DNA from: Kineobactrum sediminis
GTDB taxonomy: Bacteria; Pseudomonadota; Gammaproteobacteria; Pseudomonadales; Halieaceae
Direction of reading: 5' to 3'
DNA: 64,000 nt
Assembly: GCF_002868715.1 (NCBI RefSeq)
Contig: NZ_PKLZ01000015.1
Location: 1 to 64,000 of the forward strand
Shown here: positions 31,919-42,454 of the stretch, one piece after another
Layout of the letters: each line of letters begins with the position of its first letter
Numbering within the stretch: the stretch's first letter is position 1
The notes under the pieces: generated by a model
The model's database searches: none
The model's input: the letters and a program-made list of their open reading frames with translations, nothing else
Told to the model about the DNA's origin: nothing
Translations under genes and position numbers: made by a program

Positions 31919-34234
31919 ATGTTTGATTACGATAGCCTGAATGCGCTGGGCCTGGTGGCCGCGGTGGCGGTACTGCTGGTGCTGGAGCGCCTGTTCAGCC
32001 GCGGCAACCTGCGGGCGCCAGTGGCGGATCGCTGGCTGAGTAATGCCGGCCTGTTCCTGTTGGCCGGGGGCGTTGGGGCATTTCTGTTACCTGAAAGCCT
32101 CACTATCATTGCCGCGGGGCTGGACGGCGGGTTGGTTCGGGCCCTCGCCCTGCCTCTCTGGGTGGAGGTGGTAGTGGTGTTCCTGTTGTTGGACGCCATG
32201 CGCTACTGGGAGCACCGGGTGCTTCACGAAGTGCCGCTACTCTGGCATGCCCATAAAATTCATCACAGCGATACCGCGGTAGACGTCAGCACCTCGCAGC
32301 GGCATCATCCGCTGGAGGTATTGCTAACCACACTCTTCGCCGCAGTGCTGGTGTTTGCCCTGGGATTCTCCCCGACGGCCTTCGGCATCTATATTGTGGT
32401 GGCAACCGTGTCAGCGGTTTACACCCACACCAGCCTGATGCTGCCCGAGTCGATTGATCGCCGGTTGCGCCGGTTTCTGGTCACGCCCGCGGTACATCGT
32501 ATACATCACTCCGCATACCAGCCCGAAACCGACAGTAACTATGGCGCGGTGCTTAGCGTGTGGGACCGGTTGTTCGGAACCTACCGCGATCCTGAGGCGA
32601 CCCCGATTGAACGCATTGGCCTGGAATATTTCCGACGGCCCGACGATGCCGCTTTGGTGGCGGTACTCGCGCAACCGTTCCAGCGCGGTAATGACAGCGC
32701 GTACGCCGGCGATGAGGCAGGAAATGACGAAGACGATGAGAGCGTTGTAGAGGAGAGCGCCGTAAAAGTCCCCGGACCGGGCCTATCCGCCGCGTGGCGC
32801 CGCGCCCTGTTGTCCGCGGGAATCGCGCTAATACTGACCGTGGTGGCGCTGTGGCCAACAGTGCTGGATCTCACATCAATCTGGACCGCCGGCGAATCCT
32901 ACCAGTTCGCCTGGCTGGTGCTGCCGGTATTTTGCTACCTGGTAGGTTGGCAGCAACGGGAACGCCTCCTCGCAATGTTGCCAGCGCCCGATTATGCCGG
33001 TGTCGCACTAGTGCTTGCGGGTTTGTTGGGCTGGCTGGCCGCCGGGGCCGTGGAGATAAAACTGGGCCAGCATCTGGCGCTGGTGTTAATCCTGCAGGGG
33101 ATTGCGCTGGCGACACTGGGCCGGTCCCATTATCGACGCCTGTTTCCCATTTTCGCACTGCTGTTTTTCCTGGTGCCGGCTGGCGATGTGTTATTGCCGG
33201 CGCTGCGCCTGCTTACGCTGAAGTGGATCGAATGGTTCGGGGTGGCCGCTGGCCTGCCCATGCATACCGAAGGTTTTGTGGTTCATGTCGGCGAGTTCCG
33301 CTACATTGTCGCCACTGCCTGTGCCGGCCTCGGCATATTCAACCTGGCCACGTTCCTCGGTTATTCCTTCGGGGTGATGTTGTTCCGTTCGCTGCCGCGG
33401 ATACTGCTGTTGACCGCGGCCGCCGGCGCCCTGGCGATACTCAGCAACGCGGTACGGGTCTGCCTGATTGTGGCGATGGACTGGGCCCGCGGCGAACAGA
33501 TGGACCTGGCCGCCCACGGCGATATACAGCTGGTGATATTCCTGCTGCTACTGGCGTTGTTGCTATTGCTCATAACCCGACTGTCACCTGAGCCTGATGA
33601 GCGTGCCGCTGTCCCGGCAAATGTATCGCCACCTTCTGTTCTGCGCCGCGGTCTTGCCGGCCAGGCGCCCTTGGTAGCAGGCTTGGCGATTTTCGTGATC
33701 GCAGGCGGTGCACGCGGGCTCGCGCCGGCCACACCCGCTATGGCACTGCCGCCGCCGGCCGGGTCAGGGGAGTTTGCCGTGGTACGGGAGTCCGTCGTCG
33801 CTGGCCTGAATATCGCTAGTGGCCAGACATGGCTGGAACCGGTGATGATCGCCGGCAGTGGAGGCAAGACGAGGCACCCTACGCAGGCATTGGCTCCGAC
33901 CGATGGCAAGAGCTGGATTCACACGGCGTCGCAGGTCCGGCGTGAATGTGCAGGGGACCGTTGTATCGAGTTTGTTCACCTGCAGTGGGTTCAGCCTGGC
34001 ACCCGGCACCAACAACAGGCGTTCTATAGCTATTTCATCGGTGAACACACAACAGCATCGCGGCTGCAGTTTCGGCTGCGCAATGCCTGGCAACGTATGG
34101 GTGAGCAGCCGTATCAGGCGGGGCTTTTTGGGGTCAGGGCAGGTGGCGGGGCAATGCCGGCAACACCGGTACTGGCAAAAACCCTGCTGGAACTGCACGA
34201 TCGTGCCCTGGACGCCAGGCATAGCGAAATTTAA
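31919..34234 (+). CDS. Sterol desaturase/fatty-acid hydroxylase fused to exosortase
   Basis: 771 residues with three parts. First (about 1-240) is a membrane di-iron domain of the fatty-acid-hydroxylase superfamily, with His clusters HRVLH, WHAHKIHH, QRHHP and HRIHH. Second, after an acidic linker (about 262-285), is an eight-helix exosortase domain (about 300-560) with Cys468 in TACAGLG, Arg513 in NAVRV and His533 in AAHGD, the catalytic triad of the family. Third is a C-terminal periplasmic region (about 600-771) in the place of an EpsI-like domain. Exosortases cut sorting tails and attach the protein to a surface polymer or lipid. Fusion to a hydroxylase suggests that a lipid is modified as part of the same process; that is inference. 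Confidence 0.85.
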   Translation: MFDYDSLNALGLVAAVAVLLVLERLFSRGNLRAPVADRWLSNAGLFLLAGGVGAFLLPESLTIIAAGLDGGLVRALALPLWVEVVVVFLLLDAMRYWEHRVLHEVPLLWHAHKIHHSDTAVDVSTSQRHHPLEVLLTTLFAAVLVFALGFSPTAFGIYIVVATVSAVYTHTSLMLPESIDRRLRRFLVTPAVHRIHHSAYQPETDSNYGAVLSVWDRLFGTYRDPEATPIERIGLEYFRRPDDAALVAVLAQPFQRGNDSAYAGDEAGNDEDDESVVEESAVKVPGPGLSAAWRRALLSAGIALILTVVALWPTVLDLTSIWTAGESYQFAWLVLPVFCYLVGWQQRERLLAMLPAPDYAGVALVLAGLLGWLAAGAVEIKLGQHLALVLILQGIALATLGRSHYRRLFPIFALLFFLVPAGDVLLPALRLLTLKWIEWFGVAAGLPMHTEGFVVHVGEFRYIVATACAGLGIFNLATFLGYSFGVMLFRSLPRILLLTAAAGALAILSNAVRVCLIVAMDWARGEQMDLAAHGDIQLVIFLLLLALLLLLITRLSPEPDERAAVPANVSPPSVLRRGLAGQAPLVAGLAIFVIAGGARGLAPATPAMALPPPAGSGEFAVVRESVVAGLNIASGQTWLEPVMIAGSGGKTRHPTQALAPTDGKSWIHTASQVRRECAGDRCIEFVHLQWVQPGTRHQQQAFYSYFIGEHTTASRLQFRLRNAWQRMGEQPYQAGLFGVRAGGGAMPATPVLAKTLLELHDRALDARHSEI

Positions 34235-34272
34235 TAATCTGAGCGGCCTCGCTGGCTTTTAGGGGCGCGCTT

Positions 34273-35631
34273 CTATGTGTCTGTTTTGCGCACCGTAAGG
34301 CTCAGGCTGCCCTGGGCGAGTCGTGCGTTCAGGGTGTCGCCCGGCGCCACGCTGGAGGCATCCTTCACCACCCGACCCTCTGGGGTGGTGATAATCGCAT
34401 AGCCTCGCTGCAGTGTTGCCAGTGGACTGACTGAATCCAGTAATTGGGCGAGGTGCGCAAGTCGTGTACTCGCGCGTTCCACTTTACGCGCCATCGCGCG
34501 TTGCAGGCGCTGCTCAAGTTCGCTGCAATCGCGCTGCCGGCGATGAATGGAGACCACCGGTGACCGCGCCGCCAGGCGATTGGCCAGCAACTCAAGCCCA
34601 GCGCGGTGCTGGCGTAACTGGTTGCGCTGTGCCCGGTGCAGGCGCTGCTCCAGCTCGTCCAGGCGCTGGGCCTGTTCGCGCAGCAAGTGGCCGGGGTGTT
34701 TCAGCCGCTGTTGCAGGTGTGCCAGTTCACGGTTGGCCCGCAACAGGTGGTTACGGACCTGGCGCTGTAAGTCCTGTTCAATGCGCTGTAGCCGCAACAG
34801 CCATTCCCGCTGGTCAGGGCTGAGCAGTTCGGCAGCGGCAGAGGGGGTGGCGCCGCGGCTGTCCGCCACCATGTCGGCAATGCTGATATCCACCTCATGG
34901 CCCACGGCACTGACTACCGGCAGCTCGCTTGCGACTATCGCGCGGGCCACAACTTCCTCATTGAAGGCCCAGAGATCTTCCAGCGAGCCCCCGCCGCGGG
35001 TCACCAGCAGGGCGTCCAGCTTGACCTTGCCCTCGCGGTGCCAGCGATTGGCACGCTCAATGGCATCGCGTATTTCCCCGGCCGCGCTGTCTCCCTGCAC
35101 CGGCACCGGCAGCAAAAACACCTCGATTGAGGGGCAGCGACGCCGCAAAACGGTGAGTACATCGTGTATGGCCGCGCCGGTGGGCGAGGTAATAACACCC
35201 AGCCTTTTAACCTGGACGGGCAGGGGGCTTTTGCGTTCGGCATCGAACAAGCCTTCCAGCTGAAGTCGATGCTTGAGCTGTTCGAAGGCGGCTTGCAGGG
35301 CACCGGCCCCCGCGTGCTCCAGATACTCGACAATCAGCTGAAATTCACCGCGCCCCTCGTAGAGCGATACCCGACAGCGCAGGCGTATAGCCATCCCATT
35401 TTCCGGGGTGAAGCGAATATGCTGGTTTCTGGGGCGAAACATGGCGCAGCGCACCTGGGCCGCACCGTCTTTCAGTGAAAAATACCAGTGCCCGGAGGAG
35501 GGGGCGGCAAAGTTGCTGACCTCCCCCTCCACCCAGACAAAGCCAAAATGGCTCTCCAGCAGGCGCCGGGCCTCGCGGTTGAGCTGGCCTACGGAAAGTG
35601 TGGGAGGGACAAGTGATTGTTGTTGTGACAC
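34273..35631 (-). CDS. xseA: Exodeoxyribonuclease VII large subunit
   Basis: 452 residues from GTG 35631, close to the E. coli length. The N-terminal OB-fold ([19 protein letters not shown] then [11 protein letters not shown]) leads into the catalytic domain ([38 protein letters not shown]) and a long coiled coil. With XseB it degrades single-stranded DNA. It is divergent from guaB. The open frame extends much further upstream through guaB, but nothing there belongs to XseA. Confidence 0.94.
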   Translation of the reverse strand: MSQQQSLVPPTLSVGQLNREARRLLESHFGFVWVEGEVSNFAAPSSGHWYFSLKDGAAQVRCAMFRPRNQHIRFTPENGMAIRLRCRVSLYEGRGEFQLIVEYLEHAGAGALQAAFEQLKHRLQLEGLFDAERKSPLPVQVKRLGVITSPTGAAIHDVLTVLRRRCPSIEVFLLPVPVQGDSAAGEIRDAIERANRWHREGKVKLDALLVTRGGGSLEDLWAFNEEVVARAIVASELPVVSAVGHEVDISIADMVADSRGATPSAAAELLSPDQREWLLRLQRIEQDLQRQVRNHLLRANRELAHLQQRLKHPGHLLREQAQRLDELEQRLHRAQRNQLRQHRAGLELLANRLAARSPVVSIHRRQRDCSELEQRLQRAMARKVERASTRLAHLAQLLDSVSPLATLQRGYAIITTPEGRVVKDASSVAPGDTLNARLAQGSLSLTVRKTDT

Positions 35632-35707
35632 GGACTCTGGTTTACCTGAGGGCTGTAGAAGATTTATAATTGCATGTTTACCTTCACGCTGCCACCCGGA
35701 GTCGCCC

Positions 35708-37177
35708 ATGTTGCGTATTGCCCAGGAAGCCCTGACTTTTGATGATGTTTTACTTCTGCCCGGATACTCCGAGGTTGTGGCCACTGACGTCTCCCTGCGC
35801 ACTCGCCTGACCAGCAGTATTGAGCTGAATATTCCCCTGCTTTCCTCTGCCATGGACACGGTTACCGAGGCCCGCCTGGCGATTGCCATGGCCCAGGAGG
35901 GGGGTATCGGGGTGATCCACAAGAGCATGTCCATTGCCGAACAGGCCGAGCAGGTGCGCAAGGTCAAGAAATTCGAAAGCGGCGTGGTCAAGGACCCCAT
36001 CACCATCCAGCAAACTGCCACTATTGCCGAACTGCAGGAGCTCACCAATGCCCACGGTATCTCCGGCGTGCCGGTGCTGGATGGGCAGGACCTGGTGGGT
36101 ATCGTGACCCGTCGCGATGTGCGTTTTGAATCGAACCCCACCAAGCTTGTGTCCGAGATCATGACCCCACGGGACAAATTGGTCACCGTTCGTGAGGGCG
36201 CCGGCTCAGAGGAAGTCCAGCAATTGCTGCACCAGTACCGGATTGAGAAAATCCTCGTGGTGAATGACAGGTTTGATCTCTGCGGCATGATCACGGTAAA
36301 GGATTTCGATAAAGCCGAGAGTTTCCCCTATGCCTGCAAGGATTCCTATGGTCAGCTGCGTGTAGGGGCTTCCATCGGCACCAGCCCCGATACCGCTGAC
36401 CGGGTGGAAGCGCTGGTGCATGCCGGTGTTGATGTGTTGATTGTCGATACCGCCCATGGCCACTCTCGCAATGTGCTGGACCGGATCCGGATGATCAAGG
36501 CAGCCTATCCCTCTATGCAGGTCATCGGCGGAAACATTGCCACCGGCGCGGCCGCCCTGGCCCTGGTCGAGGCCGGTGCGGACGGGGTCAAGGTGGGTAT
36601 TGGCCCCGGCTCCATCTGTACCACCCGTATTGTTACCGGCACCGGTGTGCCCCAGATCACCGCCATTTCCAACGTGGTGGAGGCGCTGAAAGGGCATAAC
36701 ATTCCTATCGTGGCGGATGGTGGCATTCGCTTCTCGGGCGATATTGCCAAGGCCCTGGTAGCGGGCGCGCACTCGGTGATGATGGGCAGCATGTTTGCCG
36801 GTACCGAAGAGGCCCCGGGTGAAGTAGAGCTTTACCAGGGGCGCACCTACAAGGCTTACCGTGGCATGGGCTCCCTGGGAGCCATGTCCCGCACCCAGGG
36901 TTCCTCGGACCGCTATTTCCAGGATGCGAGCAAGGGCGCGGAAAAGCTGGTGCCCGAGGGTATCGAAGGACGGGTACCCTACAAGGGTCCGGTTTCGGCC
37001 ATTATCCATCAGTTGATGGGCGGTGTTCGCTCGGCGATGGGTTACACTGGCAGCCCCACCATTGAAGATATGCGTACCCGGCCCGAATTTGTCCGCGTGA
37101 CCTCAGCGGGGATGTCCGAGAGCCACGTCCACGACGTGTCCATCACCAAGGAATCGCCCAACTACCCCGTCCGGTAG
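35708..37177 (+). CDS. guaB: IMP dehydrogenase
   Basis: 489 residues from ATG 35708 ([19 protein letters not shown]). It oxidises IMP to XMP, the committed step to GMP. The TIM barrel is interrupted by two CBS domains (about 95-205). The catalytic Cys lies in [18 protein letters not shown], and the flap motif and C-terminal region are normal. Directly followed by guaA. Confidence 0.98.
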   Translation: MLRIAQEALTFDDVLLLPGYSEVVATDVSLRTRLTSSIELNIPLLSSAMDTVTEARLAIAMAQEGGIGVIHKSMSIAEQAEQVRKVKKFESGVVKDPITIQQTATIAELQELTNAHGISGVPVLDGQDLVGIVTRRDVRFESNPTKLVSEIMTPRDKLVTVREGAGSEEVQQLLHQYRIEKILVVNDRFDLCGMITVKDFDKAESFPYACKDSYGQLRVGASIGTSPDTADRVEALVHAGVDVLIVDTAHGHSRNVLDRIRMIKAAYPSMQVIGGNIATGAAALALVEAGADGVKVGIGPGSICTTRIVTGTGVPQITAISNVVEALKGHNIPIVADGGIRFSGDIAKALVAGAHSVMMGSMFAGTEEAPGEVELYQGRTYKAYRGMGSLGAMSRTQGSSDRYFQDASKGAEKLVPEGIEGRVPYKGPVSAIIHQLMGGVRSAMGYTGSPTIEDMRTRPEFVRVTSAGMSESHVHDVSITKESPNYPVR

Positions 37178-37192
37178 CGCTCAGGAAACCCC

Positions 37193-38770
37193 ATGACAAC
37201 AGATATTCACGCCAGCCGTATCCTGATCCTGGATTTCGGGTCCCAGTACACCCAGCTTATTGCCCGCCGGGTACGCGAGGTGGGGGTCTATAGCGAAATT
37301 CGTGCGTTCGATATCGATGAGGCCGGGATTCGTGATTTTGCCCCCAGTGGCATTATTCTGTCCGGCGGCCCGGAATCGGTGCCGGACCCGGGGTCACCGC
37401 GTGCGCCCGCTTGCGTGTTTGAGCTCGGTGTGCCCGTACTGGGCATCTGTTACGGCATGCAAACCATGGCCGAGCAATTCGGCGGCACTGTATCGGCGTC
37501 ACCGACCAGCGAATTCGGCTACGCGCAGATCAGCCTGCTTAACAACAGCGGCCTGCTGCACGATATCCGCGACCATTTTGACCCGGCAGGGAACAGCCTG
37601 CTGGATGTGTGGATGAGCCACGGCGACAAGGTGGTGGAGTTGCCACCGGATTTTGAAGTGATCGCGGCAACGGCAAGTTGCCCGATTGCAGGCATGGCAC
37701 ACCGGGAACTCCCTTTTTACGGCATCCAGTTTCACCCTGAAGTGACCCATACCCTGCAGGGCAAGCGGATTCTCGAGCACTTTCTGCTCGAGCTCTGCAA
37801 CTGTGAGGCACTGTGGACACCCGCGCACATCGTGGAAGACGCCATCGCCCGGGTGCAGGCAACAGTGGGTGCCGACAAGGTGCTGCTGGGTTTATCGGGT
37901 GGGGTGGATTCCTCCGTAGTAGCGGCACTCCTGCACCGCGCCATCGGTGACCAGCTCACCTGTGTATTTGTTGATAACGGCCTGTTGCGCCTGAAGGAGG
38001 GCGAGCAGGTGATGGAGATGTTTGCCCGCAACATGGGCGTGAAAGTCATTCGCAGTGATTCCCAGGACCTGTTTTTGGGGAAACTTGCCGGTGTATCCGA
38101 CCCTGAACTCAAGCGTAAGGTGATCGGTAATACCTTTATCGAGGTATTCGATGAAGAGGCTTCCCGTCTGCGGGATGTGAATTGGCTGGCGCAGGGCACG
38201 ATATATCCCGACGTGATTGAATCCGCCGGCGGCAAGACCGGCAAGGCCCACATGATCAAGTCACACCACAATGTGGGTGGCCTGCCGGAAACCATGAAGA
38301 TGCAACTGGTGGAGCCGCTGCGTGAATTGTTCAAGGATGAAGTGCGGCGCATAGGCCTGGAACTGGGCCTGCCCTACGACATGGTTTACCGCCATCCCTT
38401 TCCCGGCCCTGGCCTGGGTGTGCGCATTCTCGGCGAAGTGAAAAAGGAATACGCGGACCTGCTGCGCCGCGCCGACGCCATTTTTATCGAAGAGCTGCAC
38501 CGGGCAGACTGGTACCACAAAACCAGCCAGGCCTTCGCGGTGTTCCTGCCGGTCAAATCCGTTGGCGTGGTCGGCGACGCCCGGCGCTATGAATACGTGA
38601 TTGCCCTGCGCGCCGTGGAAACCGTTGACTTCATGACAGCCCGCTGGGCGCATCTGCCTTACGAGCTGCTGGAGACGGTTTCCAACCGGATCATCAATGA
38701 AATTTCCGGGGTGTCGCGGGTCACGTATGACGTGAGCAGCAAGCCGCCAGCGACGATTGAGTGGGAATGA
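37193..38770 (+). CDS. guaA: GMP synthase (glutamine-hydrolysing)
   Basis: 525 residues. It aminates XMP to GMP. The N-terminal class I glutamine amidotransferase has the nucleophile in [10 protein letters not shown] and His/Glu in GIQFHPEV. The C-terminal ATP-pyrophosphatase has the P-loop [14 protein letters not shown]. It ends IEWE-stop. This 3' end is a known insertion point for genomic islands, and here it is the left end of a 15.7-kb array in which the same end sequence recurs six times. The gene itself is intact. Confidence 0.98.
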   Translation: MTTDIHASRILILDFGSQYTQLIARRVREVGVYSEIRAFDIDEAGIRDFAPSGIILSGGPESVPDPGSPRAPACVFELGVPVLGICYGMQTMAEQFGGTVSASPTSEFGYAQISLLNNSGLLHDIRDHFDPAGNSLLDVWMSHGDKVVELPPDFEVIAATASCPIAGMAHRELPFYGIQFHPEVTHTLQGKRILEHFLLELCNCEALWTPAHIVEDAIARVQATVGADKVLLGLSGGVDSSVVAALLHRAIGDQLTCVFVDNGLLRLKEGEQVMEMFARNMGVKVIRSDSQDLFLGKLAGVSDPELKRKVIGNTFIEVFDEEASRLRDVNWLAQGTIYPDVIESAGGKTGKAHMIKSHHNVGGLPETMKMQLVEPLRELFKDEVRRIGLELGLPYDMVYRHPFPGPGLGVRILGEVKKEYADLLRRADAIFIEELHRADWYHKTSQAFAVFLPVKSVGVVGDARRYEYVIALRAVETVDFMTARWAHLPYELLETVSNRIINEISGVSRVTYDVSSKPPATIEWE

Positions 38771-38810
38771 CTGGAATTGATGGGCAATATCTGGCACTGG
38801 TTGGCATCTG
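38756..38810 (+). other. Chromosomal guaA-end attachment sequence (reference copy)
   Basis: The final codons of guaA and the next about 35 bp (GAGTGGGAATGA, CTGGAATTGATGGG, CAATATCTGGCACTGG) are the reference for six later copies. No CATGGTATT arm repeats precede this one, as expected for a bacterial attB-derived site whose upstream part is guaA coding sequence. Confidence 0.75.
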
Positions 38811-38908
38811 CGGGAAGAGAGTTCACCTGCTTGCCAGATCAGCTCGCCACGGGTTGCGTGTTGCAAGGCAGCAATTGACGATGTAATGGCGTCTGGTTTT
38901 CTTGCCTT

Positions 38909-39280
38909 TTATACCAAGTCATCTATGTTGACTTTCAGCACATTGGCAATAGCTCTGTATGCATCTACCCGTCCTTCACGCTTGCCGGTCTCAATCTGTG
39001 CGATATACGCCTGTGACAGGCCTGCAGCATCAGCCAAAGTAGCCTGTGACAGGCCACGGTATTCACGCCAAACTTTCACCGCGTTCACATTGGCCAGCAG
39101 TAAATCAACGATATCAGACGAGACCAGTTCATCCTCGCCTGCCGCCAGTATGGCTTCGGCCTTATCAAAAGCTGCTACATCGTCCAGCATTTCAGCCTTT
39201 TCCATTAACACGCGGTAGTCGGCAATTGGCACCACCGCATACTCAGGTACGCCATTGTTCTCAATGATCTGTGTACTCAT
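38909..39280 (-). CDS. Antitoxin with C-terminal XRE helix-turn-helix
   Basis: 123 residues. The N-terminal about 60 residues (AVVPIADYRVLMEKAEML) would neutralise the toxin. The C-terminal HTH is GLSQATLADAAGLSQAYIAQIETGKREG. It overlaps the upstream RelE-like toxin gene by four bases, a toxin-first operon. Only TA pair in the first, 1-kb, guaA cassette. Confidence 0.85.
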   Translation of the reverse strand: MSTQIIENNGVPEYAVVPIADYRVLMEKAEMLDDVAAFDKAEAILAAGEDELVSSDIVDLLLANVNAVKVWREYRGLSQATLADAAGLSQAYIAQIETGKREGRVDAYRAIANVLKVNIDDLV

Positions 39281-39528
39281 TTGTAGATACCTCCATGTGG
39301 GCCAACATCTAACACAAGAACCATTACCTGTTCGCCTTCAATCTTGTAAATACCTCGATACCCGCCAATCCGCAGACGATAACCTTCCCGGCCTGCCAGT
39401 TTTTTAACATTCCAATTGCCACGGTTATCAGCTATTTCCTGGAATGCAGTACGGAACTGGTCTGCAATGTTTGCGGGCAGTTTCTGAATACCTTTAATTG
39501 CTGTCCTGCTGTACTGCACTGTGCTCAT
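39277..39528 (-). CDS. RelE/ParE-superfamily toxin
   Basis: 83 residues with the RelE fold pattern: helices KGIQKLPANIADQFRTAFQEI, then strands with VKKLAGREGYRLRIGGYRGIYK. Probably a ribosome-dependent mRNA interferase. A 23-bp near-palindrome lies directly upstream of its ATG. First gene of the pair on the minus strand. Confidence 0.87.
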   Translation of the reverse strand: MSTVQYSRTAIKGIQKLPANIADQFRTAFQEIADNRGNWNVKKLAGREGYRLRIGGYRGIYKIEGEQVMVLVLDVGPHGGIYK

Positions 39529-39533
39529 GGGTA

Positions 39534-39556
39534 AAATATAGCATTATGCAATATTT
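39534..39556. promoter_or_regulatory. Palindromic operator of the RelE/HTH module
   Basis: AAATATAGCAT followed by TATGCAATATTT is palindromic at all but the three central or mismatched positions and starts six bases from the toxin ATG. It is probably bound by the antitoxin for autoregulation. Confidence 0.6.
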
Positions 39557-39659
39557 ATTCAAGTAAAAATATTGCTACTGGTGCATTATTGAGTCGCGCA
39601 GCGCAGCGTACTCCGAACTTCTGGGCAAGAAGGTAACCATTTTCATGAGATTTTTTGAA

Positions 39660-39815
39660 CATGGTATTTTTCATGGTATCAGCCAAATATCAAATCATAA
39701 GCTGCTGATAATAAAGTAAAAATATTACTTGTTGAGGATAGAGTGGGAGTGACCGGATTTGATGGGTAATGCCTGGCAGTGATGTGCAACAGTAGGCACT
39801 AAACCTATATAACCC
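39660..39815 (+). repeat. guaA-type att module 1
   Basis: CATGGTATT occurs at 39660 and again (as CATGGTATC) at 39672. The core ATAGAGTGGGAGTGA (codons IEWE-stop) begins its GAGTGGG at 39741, 69 bp from the second arm. GGATTTGATGGGTAATGCCTGG and a tail CACTAAACCTATATAACCC follow, shared with module 3. Confidence 0.8.
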
Positions 39816-40078
39816 GGCGTATTGCTGGTTTTTAGCCAGCGATAAAGGAGCCCAAGACCAGCAACTCAAAGCCCTCTTGCTGACAGAGATTTGCTCCCGA
39901 GCAACCACGCTGCCCGACTGTCGATTCGTTACTTGAAGATAGCTCACAGGATTCCTTTTTTTATATGGTAAGCTGACGTCACGCGAATCGTAAGTGTTAG
40001 CCGCTCAACCCGTGATGCCATGCACCACACAGCAGGGCTCGCCATCACTCTAGTGGGCTACGCGGTAACTGGAAGAGC

Positions 40079-41842
40079 ATGCAGACACCCGGCACCGAAC
40101 CAGCACTGGAAGACAAGCTTCGTGTAGAACAGGTCAAAACCCTGTTTGAATCCATGTACTCGCTGATGACCATTAATCTTATTGTCAGCGCATCTCTGGT
40201 TTTTGGGTTCTGGAACATCATCGACCACAAGGTGTTACTTATCTGGTTTGGTCTGATGCTGGGAATGCTCTTGCTACGTGGCACTCTCTATATCATTTAC
40301 CAAAATCGCTTCAATCCAGAGCAAGTGAGTCGTTACAGTTTTTTCCTGGTCGCTGGCAGCGCCGTCGCGGGCGTGCTCTGGGGTGCGAGTGGCATTCTAT
40401 TGTTTCCCTCGGGACAGCTGGACTACCAACTCTTTATATTGATGGCTTTGTTCGGAATGACCGGCGGTTCCACGTTTACCCTAAGCATATATCTGCCGAC
40501 CTACTACGCGTTCTCACCGTTGGTGCTTGCGCCGATCACCGTCAAACTGCTTTCAACGGGGGAGACGATACACCTGACGATGGCGGTGGTCACGGTAGTT
40601 TTTTTTGCTGCACTCACTTTTTTCAATGCCAAGATCAGTCGGTCCTTCAAGGAGACGCTCCAACTGCGTTTTGCGAACCTTGATCTCATCGAGAAGCTTC
40701 AAGAGCAAAAGGACGAGGCTGAACGCGCTAACTCGGCTAAATCCAAATTTCTCGCCTCTGCCAGCCACGACCTTCGACAACCTCTTTACGCACTCAACCT
40801 GTTTGCGGCGGTTCTTGATGAAAGCGTCACCGACGAAAAAACCAGAAAAACAGTCTCGCAAATTAAATCTTCCGTGGATGCGCTACAGGAACAATTTGAT
40901 ACGTTGCTGGATATCTCGCAGCTCGATGCGGGGACCGTATCGGCTGAGAAAAATAACTTCTTTCTCAGCGATGTAGTGGGTCGCCTCGCCAACACCTTTT
41001 CCGTACAGGTAGAGAAAAAAGGGCTCGCGCTGTCTTTTGAAAATTGCAGCTACACCATCTTCAGCGACATGAAGCTTATCGAGCAAATACTTGGAAATTA
41101 TCTTTCCAACGCATTGAGGTATACCACCCATGGTTCAATAACCATGCGGTGCACCGAGAAAGACGGCACATTGGTAGTCCAAGTCGCGGATACCGGAAAA
41201 GGCATCCCCGCCGAGTCCATTGAGCACATCTTCGGAGAGTTTGAGCAACTCGACAACAACGAACGGGATCGACAGAAGGGTTTTGGCCTGGGTCTCTCCA
41301 TCGTCAAGCGCGCTGCAAAACTACTGGAACATAAAATTCACGTTGAATCTGAGCCCGGCAAGGGCTCGGTGTTTTCTATTATCATCGATGGCAATTACAC
41401 CCGGTCCGTCTCAGAGATCATTTTTGCCCCGTCAGCACCGACATCTGCAGACACGCAACCACTGGTAGTCATCATTGACGATGAAGTGAGTATTCGTGAA
41501 GGTATTGCCGACCTTTTGGATCTATGGGGCTACCAGACAATATGCGCAGCCAACGGCGACCAGGCTATGGAGCGTCTAAGAACAGCCACGCACAAGCCAG
41601 ACGCAATCATTTCTGACTTTCGGTTGAAAAATGAAGAAACAGGGATCGGTGTCATTCAGCGCATCCATACGGCCTTTCAAAGCGACATCCCGGCACTCAT
41701 CGTTACCGGTGATATCGATAATGGGCGTTTACTCGCTTTAGCTGAGAGCGGCTACATCGTGCTCCACAAACCCGTAGCTCCGTCAAAGCTTCGTGCGTTT
41801 TTGCAGCCCCAAAACACACTAGAAAATCGTCAAAACCTATAA
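40079..41842 (+). CDS. Hybrid sensor histidine kinase with C-terminal receiver
   Basis: 587 residues. About six membrane helices at 35-190 form the sensor. HisKA follows with phospho-His in SASHDLRQPLYALNLF. HATPase has NYLSNALRYTTHG, DTGKGIPAES and KGFGLGLSIV. The C-terminal REC (about 465-585) has phospho-Asp in AIISDFRLKNEE. It faces a NarL-type regulator gene (tail-to-tail, overlapping by six bases), most likely its partner. It lies inside the large composite guaA cassette. The signal is unknown. Confidence 0.92.
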   Translation: MQTPGTEPALEDKLRVEQVKTLFESMYSLMTINLIVSASLVFGFWNIIDHKVLLIWFGLMLGMLLLRGTLYIIYQNRFNPEQVSRYSFFLVAGSAVAGVLWGASGILLFPSGQLDYQLFILMALFGMTGGSTFTLSIYLPTYYAFSPLVLAPITVKLLSTGETIHLTMAVVTVVFFAALTFFNAKISRSFKETLQLRFANLDLIEKLQEQKDEAERANSAKSKFLASASHDLRQPLYALNLFAAVLDESVTDEKTRKTVSQIKSSVDALQEQFDTLLDISQLDAGTVSAEKNNFFLSDVVGRLANTFSVQVEKKGLALSFENCSYTIFSDMKLIEQILGNYLSNALRYTTHGSITMRCTEKDGTLVVQVADTGKGIPAESIEHIFGEFEQLDNNERDRQKGFGLGLSIVKRAAKLLEHKIHVESEPGKGSVFSIIIDGNYTRSVSEIIFAPSAPTSADTQPLVVIIDDEVSIREGIADLLDLWGYQTICAANGDQAMERLRTATHKPDAIISDFRLKNEETGIGVIQRIHTAFQSDIPALIVTGDIDNGRLLALAESGYIVLHKPVAPSKLRAFLQPQNTLENRQNL

Positions 41843-42454
41843 TTCCAGTGACATTTTTTGAGCCTTCAATACGGCCTGGGTACGCGTTCTGACATGCAGC
41901 TCTTTAAAAATCCCACTGACGTGCATCTTGATGGTCGCCTCGGTGATCCCCAGAGCGTCGGCAATTTGTTTATTTATTTGGCCTTCTATCAGCAATTTCA
42001 AAACCTCCCGCTGCCGCGGGGTGAGTGATACGGCAGGACCAAGCTCAGTATCGCGCGCCACCTCATTCATCTCGGCCGGAAGATAGACCCCTCCAGCAAG
42101 CACAACGCGCACAGCCCCAAGCATTTGCTCTCCGGAGCTATCTTTGGGAACAAACCCCAAAGCCCCGCCGTCAAGGGCACGCCGCATATCAGTGACTTCT
42201 TTGGAGCCCGTCAGCACCATCACTGGCAGGGATTTGTGGTGTTTTCGCGCGTACTCAAGCACCGAGAAACCATCTTTATCTGCCAGGTGCAGGTCCAGCA
42301 TCACCAAGTCCAGATCAATATTTTCCGCTAACACTGCCAGCGCGCTATCGTGGTCATTGGCCTCCAGTATCTCGACGCCGTCGTCAAGCTTTTGCAGGAC
42401 CAACCTGAGACCTTCACAGAAAAGTCTGTGATCGTCCACAATCAAAATTTTCAT
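41837..42454 (-). CDS. NarL/FixJ-type response regulator
   Basis: 205 residues: REC domain with VDDHRLFCEG and phospho-Asp in LVMLDLHLADKDG, then a LuxR-type HTH LTPRQREVLKLLIEGQINKQIADALGITEATIK with the first 20 or so residues forming the recognition core. Convergent with the hybrid kinase gene. Confidence 0.93.
   Translation of the reverse strand: MKILIVDDHRLFCEGLRLVLQKLDDGVEILEANDHDSALAVLAENIDLDLVMLDLHLADKDGFSVLEYARKHHKSLPVMVLTGSKEVTDMRRALDGGALGFVPKDSSGEQMLGAVRVVLAGGVYLPAEMNEVARDTELGPAVSLTPRQREVLKLLIEGQINKQIADALGITEATIKMHVSGIFKELHVRTRTQAVLKAQKMSLEL

Noticed and set aside
34273-36294. A 673-residue reading of xseA
   Set aside because: The extra N-terminal part is antisense to guaB and has no XseA similarity; the normal length begins at 35631.
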